Source of the DNA: Comamonadaceae bacterium
GTDB taxonomy: Bacteria > Pseudomonadota > Gammaproteobacteria > Burkholderiales > Burkholderiaceae_C
Assembly: GCA_947373245.1 (NCBI GenBank)
Contig: CANBWY010000023.1
Location: 1 to 34,927, forward strand
DNA length: 34,927 nucleotides
Reading direction: 5' to 3'
Each line of letters begins with the position of its first letter. The first letter of the stretch is position 1. This document shows positions 29,052 through 34,927 of the stretch, in pieces. A model generated the notes under the pieces. That model searched no databases. It was given only the letters and a program-made list of their open reading frames with translations, and was not told the origin of the DNA. The translations under genes were made by a program, and so were the position numbers.

Positions 29052-29975
29052 ATGAAAGTTTGGACAACAATTTTGGTGGTGGCGATGGCCCTCACCAGCG
29101 TGCAGGCTGAGGCCAAGCGCTTGGGCGGCGGTCGACCTATGGGCCAGCAGTCCAGCAATGTCACGCAACGCGAAGCGGTGAGGCCTGCGCCTGCTGCTGC
29201 ACCGAACGCAGCCCCCGTCGCACCTGCCGCAGCGCCTGCTGTTGCACAACCCCGAAGATCTTGGGGCATGGGTGGCATGCTCGGTGGTTTGGCCGCCGGT
29301 TTGGGCTTGGCTTGGTTGGCGCACTCACTTGGCTTGGGTGCTGAGTTGGGCCAGTTCCTGTTGTTTGGTGTGTTGGCCTTGGTGGTCATGGTGGTGGTGA
29401 GTGCCTTGATGCGCCGCCGTGAACCTGGCGTGTCCGACAACAGCCCTTACGCCTTTGAAGGTGCGGGCGCGGCGGTGAACCCCAGCCCCCTGCCTCAGTA
29501 CAACCCAAAAAATGTAGGCAACGACTCGTCAGCCCGTCCTGTGGACACACAACCTGAGTACGTTGCTGGTGGCAGCCAAACTTGGGGCATTCCCGCAGGT
29601 TTTGACACCTTGGGCTTCGTCAATGCGGCCAAGCAAAACTTCATGACTTTGCAACAAGCATGGGACCGTTCAGATATTTCTGCCTTGAGAACCATGATGA
29701 CCGACAGCATGTTGGAGGAAATCAAATCGCAACTGGCTGAACGTGAAGCCACCGCCAATGGACAAATCAACCACACCGAGGTGGTGATGTTGGAAGCCCA
29801 GCTCTTGGGCATTGAGGATGCAGGCCACCACTACATGGCCAGCGTTGAATTCACGGGCTTGATCCGTGAAGACGTCTCTGCTGGCCCCACACCGTTTCGC
29901 GAAGTGTGGAACATGACCAAGCCCAAAGACGGCAGTCTGGGCTGGCTGGTAGCAGGCGTACAAGCCCTGCAATAA
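29052..29975 (+). CDS. Tim44-like domain membrane protein
   Basis: A 307-residue protein with a signal peptide (residues 1-21, MKVWTTILVVAMALTSVQAEA), an Ala/Pro-rich segment (about 40-70) and hydrophobic stretches at about 75-120. A C-terminal Tim44/TimA-like domain (about 170-307) contains FMTLQQAWDRSDISALRTMM and EVWNMTKPKDGSLGWLVAGV. Tim44 of mitochondria anchors Hsp70 at the inner-membrane import channel; bacterial relatives are mostly uncharacterized. The gene has a good GGAG ribosome binding site. It lies between ubiE and ubiJ, a position I recall from other Burkholderiales. Confidence 0.85.
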   Translation: MKVWTTILVVAMALTSVQAEAKRLGGGRPMGQQSSNVTQREAVRPAPAAAPNAAPVAPAAAPAVAQPRRSWGMGGMLGGLAAGLGLAWLAHSLGLGAELGQFLLFGVLALVVMVVVSALMRRREPGVSDNSPYAFEGAGAAVNPSPLPQYNPKNVGNDSSARPVDTQPEYVAGGSQTWGIPAGFDTLGFVNAAKQNFMTLQQAWDRSDISALRTMMTDSMLEEIKSQLAEREATANGQINHTEVVMLEAQLLGIEDAGHHYMASVEFTGLIREDVSAGPTPFREVWNMTKPKDGSLGWLVAGVQALQ

Positions 29976-29991
29976 GGAATAATCGGGGACT

Positions 29992-30564
29992 ATGGCAACA
30001 CAGTCCCCTTTTTCTTGGTTGGCCGATGCAGCAGACACGCTGCGCGCCAAACTCCCCGCAAACTTACCCGCTTCCTTCACGCCGCCCGCATGGGCAGTGT
30101 CTGAGGTGCAGCAGCGTGTGGTGCTCTTTTTGAACCACGTGCTCATGCACGAGCCCGCTGCGTGTGAGCGCTTGAAACGCCAAACCGGCCGCCAAGTGCA
30201 AGTGTGCTGGCGTGACCAAGTGTTTCAATGCAGCTTCACGCCCGCAGGCTTGGTTGAGTTCATCACGCCCGATGCCGGTGGCAAAGCCGCTGACCTTGTG
30301 CTGCGTGTCAACGAGCCTTCGCCGTTTGAGCTGGCCAAAACTGTGTTGCAAGGCGACAAGCCCGCCATTCGCATCGAAGGCGATGTGCAGTTGGCTGCCG
30401 AAGTGAACTGGCTGATCGACCATGTGCGTTGGGATCCCGAAGAAGATTTGGCCCGATTGGTGGGCGATGCCCCCGCGCACACCTTGGCACAAACCGGCAA
30501 GCGCGTGGTCGATGCGCTGCGCAGTTTTGTGAAACAACAACTCGCGGCGAGGGCTGCCCCATGA
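29992..30564 (+). CDS. ubiJ: Ubiquinone biosynthesis accessory factor UbiJ (SCP2 domain)
   Basis: A 190-residue UbiJ-type protein with an SCP2 lipid-binding fold that holds the ubiquinone intermediates for the soluble Ubi enzyme complex. The segment [31 protein letters not shown] is typical of the family, as is the following [20 protein letters not shown]. It lies between the Tim44-like gene and ubiB. Its stop overlaps the ubiB start by four bases (ATGA). Assignment relies on both sequence pattern and the ubiE-ubiJ-ubiB context. Confidence 0.9.
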   Translation: MATQSPFSWLADAADTLRAKLPANLPASFTPPAWAVSEVQQRVVLFLNHVLMHEPAACERLKRQTGRQVQVCWRDQVFQCSFTPAGLVEFITPDAGGKAADLVLRVNEPSPFELAKTVLQGDKPAIRIEGDVQLAAEVNWLIDHVRWDPEEDLARLVGDAPAHTLAQTGKRVVDALRSFVKQQLAARAAP

Positions 30565-32132
30565 TGACCCGTTTGCTGCGTGGTATCTACATCGTCCTCA
30601 TCGTCTTGCGCTTTGGCTTGGATGAGCTGGTGCTCACCAGTTTCCAAAAACCGGGCCTGCGTTTGTTGGCGCGTATCGTGTCGATTGGGCGCGATTTGTC
30701 TGCGCCGCGCGGTCAGCGCTTGCGCGAAGCCTTAGAGCACCTCGGGCCCATTTTTGTGAAGTTCGGTCAGGTGCTGTCCACCCGCCGCGACTTGCTGCCG
30801 CCCGATTTGGCCGATGAGTTAGCCAAGCTGCAAGATCGTGTGCCGCCGTTCCCCTCCGACGCCGCTGTGGGCATCATCGAGCGTGCCTTTGGTCGCCCCC
30901 TCAACGAGGTGTTTGTCGAGTTCACGCACCAGCCGGTGGCCAGCGCGTCCATCGCGCAAGTGCACTTCGCGGTCATCCAAGACCGCAGCGGTGTGATCCG
31001 CGACGTGGCTGTCAAAGTGTTGCGTCCTGGCATGTTGACCGTGATCGACAAAGACTTGAGCCTCATGCGCATGATGGCCGGTTGGGTGGACCGTTTGTCG
31101 TCGGATGGCAAACGCTTAAAGCCCCGCGAAGTGGTGGCCGAGTTTGACAAATACCTGCACGACGAACTCGACTTCGTGCGTGAAGCGGCCAACGCCGCAC
31201 AACTGCGCCGCAACATGGAAGGCCTCGATTTGGTGTTGATCCCCGAGATGATTTGGGACTTCTGCCACAACGACGTCATCGTGATGGAACGCATGAATGG
31301 CGTGCCCATCAGCCAAGTTGAGCGCTTGCGCGACGCTGGCGTGGACATTCCTAAGTTGGCCCGCGATGGGGTGACCATCTTTTTCACCCAGGTGTTTCGC
31401 GATGGTTTTTTCCACGCTGATATGCACCCCGGCAACATCCAAGTCAGCCTAGAGCCCGCCACGTTTGGCCGCTACATCTCGCTGGACTTCGGCATCGTCG
31501 GCACGCTCACCGAATACGACAAAGAGTATTTGGCGCAAAACTTCACCGCTTTTTTCAGACGCGACTACAAGCGCGTAGCTGAGTTGCATGTGGAGTCGGG
31601 TTGGGTGCCAGCCGACACGCGTGTGGACGAATTGGAATCTGCCATTCGCGCCGTGTGCGAGCCGTACTTTGACCGCCCGTTGAAAGAAATTTCGCTGGGC
31701 ATGGTGCTGATGCGCCTGTTCCAAACCTCGCGCCGCTTCAACGTAGAGATTCAGCCACAACTCGTGCTGCTACAAAAAACCCTGCTCAACATCGAAGGCT
31801 TGGGCCGCCAGCTCGACCCCAATTTGGATTTGTGGAGCACTGCCAAACCGTTCTTAGAAAAATGGATGATCGACCAAGTCGGCCCCAAGAAGCTGTGGAA
31901 CCAACTGGTGGCCGAAGCCCCACGCTACGCCAAGCTCTTGCCCGAGTTGCCACGCTTGGTACATGACTTTTTGAAGCATCGCCAAAACGACGGCAGCGTT
32001 CAGTTGCAACTGCTGATCGACGAGCAACGCCGCACCAACCGCATGCTGCAACGCCTGATGTGGATGGGTGGTGGTTTCTTGGCGGGCATGTTTGTCATGC
32101 AAATGTTTGTGCGTCTGCACCACTTTTTTTAA
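30561..32132 (+). CDS. ubiB: Ubiquinone biosynthesis kinase-like protein UbiB
   Basis: A 523-residue member of the ABC1/ADCK/UbiB atypical kinase family. It is needed for ubiquinone synthesis, probably by extracting lipid precursors from the membrane with ATP use. The family KxGQ motif is KFGQ at 67-70, in [19 protein letters not shown]. The alanine-rich nucleotide loop ASIAQVH follows. The catalytic-type HADMHPGN and DFGIVG motifs are present. Two hydrophobic segments end the protein, consistent with membrane anchoring. ATG 30561 is preferred over longer in-frame reading inside ubiJ. Confidence 0.96.
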   Translation: MMTRLLRGIYIVLIVLRFGLDELVLTSFQKPGLRLLARIVSIGRDLSAPRGQRLREALEHLGPIFVKFGQVLSTRRDLLPPDLADELAKLQDRVPPFPSDAAVGIIERAFGRPLNEVFVEFTHQPVASASIAQVHFAVIQDRSGVIRDVAVKVLRPGMLTVIDKDLSLMRMMAGWVDRLSSDGKRLKPREVVAEFDKYLHDELDFVREAANAAQLRRNMEGLDLVLIPEMIWDFCHNDVIVMERMNGVPISQVERLRDAGVDIPKLARDGVTIFFTQVFRDGFFHADMHPGNIQVSLEPATFGRYISLDFGIVGTLTEYDKEYLAQNFTAFFRRDYKRVAELHVESGWVPADTRVDELESAIRAVCEPYFDRPLKEISLGMVLMRLFQTSRRFNVEIQPQLVLLQKTLLNIEGLGRQLDPNLDLWSTAKPFLEKWMIDQVGPKKLWNQLVAEAPRYAKLLPELPRLVHDFLKHRQNDGSVQLQLLIDEQRRTNRMLQRLMWMGGGFLAGMFVMQMFVRLHHFF

Positions 32133-32152
32133 ATACCCTGCGGAGTTGACCC

Positions 32153-33598
32153 GTGCTGCTCACACTCGTCATCGTGTATTTACTGGTCACCATCGCCATT
32201 GGCTTGATGGCGGCCAAGCGTGTTCAAAACTCGTCTGACTTTGCCATCGCGGGCCGTCATTTGCCCATGGCCATGATCGTCACCACCACCTTTGCCACGT
32301 GGTTTGGTTCAGAGACGGTGCTGGGCATTCCTGCCAAGTTTGTCAACGGCGGTTTGCACGGCGTGGTGGAAGACCCGTTCGGTGCGGGCTTTTGCCTCAT
32401 CTTTGTGGGCTTGTTTTTCGCCGGCAAGCTCTACCGCATGACCTTGCTCACCATCAGCGATTACTTTCGCGAGCGCTATGGCCGCACGGTGGAGGTGGTG
32501 TGCTCACTCATCATCATGGTGAGCTACCTCGGCTGGGTGTCGGCGCAGGTCACCGCCTTGGGCTTGGTGTTCAACCTGTTGTCGGATGGTGTGGTCAGCT
32601 TAGAGCTGGGCATGGTCATTGGCGTGGTCTCCATCTTGGCCTACACCTTGTTTGGCGGCATGTGGTCGGTGGCGATCACCGACTTCATTCAAATGATTAT
32701 TTTGGTAGTGGGCTTGTCCATCTTGGCCGTGTTTGCCGCAGGCCAAGCGGGCGGGGCAGACAAAGTGTTGGCGCTGGCCATCAGCAAAGACATGTTCAAG
32801 TTCTGGCCCGAGCCGCACGGCAAAGACGTGTTGTTCTTTTTTGCCTCGGCCATCACCATCATGCTGGGGTCTATTCCGCAGCAAGACGTGTTTCAGCGCG
32901 TCATGTCGGCCAACAGCATCAAGGCGGCCACGCATGGCCCCGTGATTGGTGGCATTTGCTACATCTTGTTCGCGTTTGTGCCCATGTTTTTGGTGGTCAG
33001 CGCCATGATCATCATGCCCGAGCAAACCGCGGCGCTGATGGCCGATGATCCGCAAAAAGTGTTGCCTACCCTCGTGATGACGCAGATGCCGTTTGTCATG
33101 CAGGTCTTGTTCTTTGGCGCCTTGCTGTCGGCCATCAAGTCGTGCGCCTCGGCCACCTTGCTGGCACCTAGCGTGACCTTTACTGAAAACATTTGGCGTC
33201 AATTTCATCCCCACCAAAGTGACAAGCAAGAGCTGCGTGCCATGCGCGTGACGGTGTTGGTGTTTAGCTTGATGGTGCTGGGCTACGCCATTCGCATGCA
33301 AGGCAGCTCGATTTACGAGATGGTCTCTGGCGCATACCAAGTGCCGTTGGTGGGGGCCTTTGTGCCGCTGACTTTTGGTTTGTATTGGAAGCGCGCCAGC
33401 ACCCAAGGTGCCATCTTTGCCTTGGTGCTGGGGCTGTTGACATGGGGCCTGTTCTTACTCACGCCTGCGGGCGATGAGTTTCCGGCCCAATTGGCGGGCC
33501 TGTTGGCCAGTTTGACCGGCATGGTGGTGGGGTCTGTTGGCCCGCAAGCCATTCGCAATGCCCACGCCAGTCACCACAAACTGATAGGCACGGCCTAA
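32153..33598 (+). CDS. Sodium:solute symporter family transporter
   Basis: A 481-residue SSS family membrane protein with about 13 hydrophobic helices. Family features include VQNSSDFAIAGRHLP at the N-terminus, TTFATWFGSETVLGIPAKF and YTLFGGMWSVAITDFIQMI, with the Na-binding-site serine/alanine segment FFGALLSAIKSCASATLLAP later. The start is GTG (32153-32155) with CGGAG seven bases upstream. The substrate is unknown; relatives move sugars, proline, pantothenate, acetate or urea. It begins 20 bases after ubiB and is likely the last gene of that transcript. A co-transport role connected to quinone synthesis would be speculative. Confidence 0.9.
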   Translation: MLLTLVIVYLLVTIAIGLMAAKRVQNSSDFAIAGRHLPMAMIVTTTFATWFGSETVLGIPAKFVNGGLHGVVEDPFGAGFCLIFVGLFFAGKLYRMTLLTISDYFRERYGRTVEVVCSLIIMVSYLGWVSAQVTALGLVFNLLSDGVVSLELGMVIGVVSILAYTLFGGMWSVAITDFIQMIILVVGLSILAVFAAGQAGGADKVLALAISKDMFKFWPEPHGKDVLFFFASAITIMLGSIPQQDVFQRVMSANSIKAATHGPVIGGICYILFAFVPMFLVVSAMIIMPEQTAALMADDPQKVLPTLVMTQMPFVMQVLFFGALLSAIKSCASATLLAPSVTFTENIWRQFHPHQSDKQELRAMRVTVLVFSLMVLGYAIRMQGSSIYEMVSGAYQVPLVGAFVPLTFGLYWKRASTQGAIFALVLGLLTWGLFLLTPAGDEFPAQLAGLLASLTGMVVGSVGPQAIRNAHASHHKLIGTA

Positions 33599-33656
33599 AG
33601 CGCGAGCGGTCGCGGGCGCTCGATGCAACCCGCCTATGAAATAGGGGCTGGGCGCC

Positions 33657-33682
33657 TATAATTCAGGGTTTTACCGAACCCT
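33657..33682 (+). promoter_or_regulatory. Candidate -10 and leader hairpin before the FmdB gene
   Basis: A perfect TATAAT lies at 33657-33662. It is followed by a small inverted repeat, AGGGTT (33665-33670) with AACCCT (33677-33682). No convincing -35 hexamer is seen and no ribosome binding site precedes the ATG at 33690, so mRNA may be nearly leaderless. The preceding 33603-33622 region holds a GC-rich hairpin (CGAGCG with CGCTCG) without a T tail. Confidence 0.45.
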
Positions 33683-33689
33683 CCTCGCC

Positions 33690-34028
33690 ATGCCCATTTA
33701 CGCCTATAAATGCGGGTCCTGCGGCCATGCCAAGGACGTCCTGCAAAAGATGGCCGATGCCCCACTGACCGACTGTCCGGCCTGCGGCAAGCCCACCTTT
33801 TCCAAACAACTCACTGCTGCGGGCTTTCAGCTCAAAGGCTCGGGTTGGTACGCCACCGATTTCAAAGGTGGCTCAGGTGGCACCTCTGCGCCTGCGGCTA
33901 CGCCCAGCGCTTCACCCGCCAGTGCCGACTCGGCAGCCCCTGCCGCCAGCAGCACGGACAGTGCTGCGGCTACCGCATCGACCCCAGCTGCCTCGGGCGG
34001 TTGCGCCACAGGTTGCGCGTGTCACTGA
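33690..34028 (+). CDS. FmdB family zinc ribbon protein
   Basis: A 112-residue protein. Residues 1-45 form the FmdB/CxxC_CxxC_SSSS zinc ribbon with Cys8, Cys11, Cys29 and Cys32 (MPIYAYKCGSCGH and DCPACGKPTF). Residues 60-100 are an Ala/Ser/Pro-rich, probably disordered linker. The protein ends in a Cys/His cluster (CATGCACH: Cys105, Cys109, Cys111, His112). FmdB was named as a possible regulator of formamidase genes in Methylophilus; most members have no known role. The FmdB-DUF502-aspS order is familiar in Comamonadaceae. Confidence 0.88.
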   Translation: MPIYAYKCGSCGHAKDVLQKMADAPLTDCPACGKPTFSKQLTAAGFQLKGSGWYATDFKGGSGGTSAPAATPSASPASADSAAPAASSTDSAAATASTPAASGGCATGCACH

Positions 34029-34052
34029 TTTTTCAAAACCACAAAGCTTTCA

Positions 34053-34688
34053 ATGCCGATTAAAAAATACCTGCTCGCTGGCCTTTTGGTCTGGACACCG
34101 TTGGCCATCACGGTCTGGGTGCTGACTTGGCTCGTGGGGGTGATGGACGGCATCTTCATCGACACCATCTCCAAGTTCCGCCCATTGGTGTCTCAAACCA
34201 CTGTCACCTCCTTGCGTGACATGACGGGTTTGGGCGTGGTCTTGGTGTTGCTGACCCTGTTGCTCACTGGCGCTTTGGCTTCTAACGTGCTGGGCAAATG
34301 GGTGGTGCGTCAGTGGGATAAGTTGTTCACCAACATCCCCATCGTCAAGTCGATTTACGCCAGCGTGAAGAAGGTGTCGGACACCTTGTTTTCTAGCAAC
34401 GGCAATGCGTTTCGCAAAGCCTTGTTGGTGCAATACCCCCACGCGGGCATGTGGACCATCGCCTTCCAAACGGGGACTCCCGTGGGTGAAGTCGCTTCCA
34501 AGTTACAAGGCGAGCACCTGAGTGTTTACGTGCCCACCACCCCCAACCCCACCAGCGGATTTTTCTTGCTGGTGCCACGCAGTGATGTCATCGATCTCGA
34601 TTTGAGTGTGGATGAAGCGCTGACGTATGTCATCTCCATGGGCGCTGTGTCTCCTAGCGCCCCAGCTATCAACGAAAAGAGAAAATAA
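34053..34688 (+). CDS. DUF502 family membrane protein
   Basis: A 211-residue DUF502 protein with two membrane helices (about 7-30 and 56-78) and a soluble C-terminal domain of about 110 residues ([30 protein letters not shown], then [20 protein letters not shown]). The family is widespread, and its function is unknown. It starts 24 bases after the FmdB gene and ends 2 bases before aspS, so the three are probably co-transcribed. Confidence 0.9.
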   Translation: MPIKKYLLAGLLVWTPLAITVWVLTWLVGVMDGIFIDTISKFRPLVSQTTVTSLRDMTGLGVVLVLLTLLLTGALASNVLGKWVVRQWDKLFTNIPIVKSIYASVKKVSDTLFSSNGNAFRKALLVQYPHAGMWTIAFQTGTPVGEVASKLQGEHLSVYVPTTPNPTSGFFLLVPRSDVIDLDLSVDEALTYVISMGAVSPSAPAINEKRK

Positions 34689-34690
34689 AA

Positions 34691-34927
34691 ATGGCAATGC
34701 GTTCCCACTATTGCGGTCTGGTGACCGAAGCCCTGATTGGCGAAACCGTGAGCCTGTGCGGCTGGGTCAACCGTCGCCGTGACCACGGTGGCGTGATCTT
34801 CATCGACCTGCGTGACCGCGAAGGCTATGTGCAAGTCGTGTGCGACCCTGACCGTCCTGAGATGTTCCAAGTGGCCGAGAACGTGCGTAACGAGTTTTGT
34901 ATCCAAGTCAAAGGCTTGGTGCGCGCC
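34691..34927 (+). CDS. aspS: Aspartyl-tRNA synthetase, N-terminal part (cut by window end)
   Basis: The first 79 codons of AspS, which charges tRNA-Asp. The visible part is the OB-fold anticodon-binding domain, with [20 protein letters not shown] and a downstream QVVCDP segment, both diagnostic of AspS. Start ATG at 34691 gives [11 protein letters not shown]. The frame is open to the window edge, so truncation is due to the window and not to a mutation. Whether this enzyme is discriminating or non-discriminating cannot be judged from this part. Confidence 0.95.
   Translation, partial: MAMRSHYCGLVTEALIGETVSLCGWVNRRRDHGGVIFIDLRDREGYVQVVCDPDRPEMFQVAENVRNEFCIQVKGLVRA

Noticed and set aside
32600-33406. 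268-codon minus-strand open frame inside the symporter gene
   Set aside because: Antisense shadow with an implausible His/Gln/Arg-rich translation.

Overview
The window reads as a dense, ordinary stretch of chromosome from a betaproteobacterium of the order Burkholderiales, most likely family Comamonadaceae (Limnohabitans/Rhodoferax-like). This rests on protein family content and gene order: secA-argJ-DUF815-mutT, pilB-pilC-pilD-coaE-zapD-yacG, ispB facing rplU-rpmA-obgE-proB, ubiE-Tim44-like-ubiJ-ubiB, and FmdB-DUF502-aspS. It also fits the frequent use of TTG for leucine. The genus is inferred from memory of these gene orders and was not tested by a search.

Layout. 1-5.9 kb: a DciA-like (DUF721) gene on the minus strand, divergent from secA, argJ, a DUF815 ATPase and a MutT-type Nudix hydrolase. 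5.9-10.8 kb: a tightly packed minus-strand operon, transcribed pilB, pilC, pilD, coaE, zapD, yacG. It covers type IV pilus assembly, CoA synthesis, cell division and gyrase protection. 10.8-12.1 kb: the only accessory-looking part. It has a very AT-rich intergenic region, an H-NS family gene, a small secreted four-cysteine protein and an unknown helical protein. 12.1-16.8 kb: ispB (minus), then divergent rplU-rpmA-obgE-proB (plus), then rppH (minus). 16.9-19.8 kb: proS, a lytic transglycosylase and a lipoprotein. 19.9-23.4 kb: the minus-strand operon hemA-prfA-prmC-grxD. 23.4-33.6 kb: a small membrane protein, a 1290-residue flavin/iron-sulfur oxidoreductase, a DUF971 protein, a ubiquinone cluster (ubiE, Tim44-like, ubiJ, ubiB) and a sodium/solute symporter. 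33.7 kb to the end: FmdB zinc ribbon, DUF502 membrane protein and the start of aspS.

Functional links. PrmC methylates the GGQ glutamine of RF1, encoded next to it with a 4-base overlap. PilD, PilC and PilB form a type IV pilus assembly set without a pilin gene here. IspB makes the polyprenyl tail, and UbiE, UbiJ and UbiB act later in ubiquinone synthesis. Adjacent start and stop codons overlap at several points (argJ/DUF815, pilB/pilC, pilC/pilD, prfA/prmC, SLT/lipoprotein, ubiJ/ubiB), suggesting translational coupling.

I found no CRISPR array, prophage, insertion sequence, tRNA or rRNA. I see no convincing new defence or mobile system. The observations most worth a check are: a nearly symmetric -10 element between hemA and a small membrane gene that could give two leaderless mRNAs; a PilB that lacks its N-terminal domain; a possible switching leader before rplU; a Tim44-like gene inside the ubiquinone cluster; and the large oxidoreductase fusion. 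No intergenic stretch exceeds 300 bases; the longest, 23716-23959, is described below.
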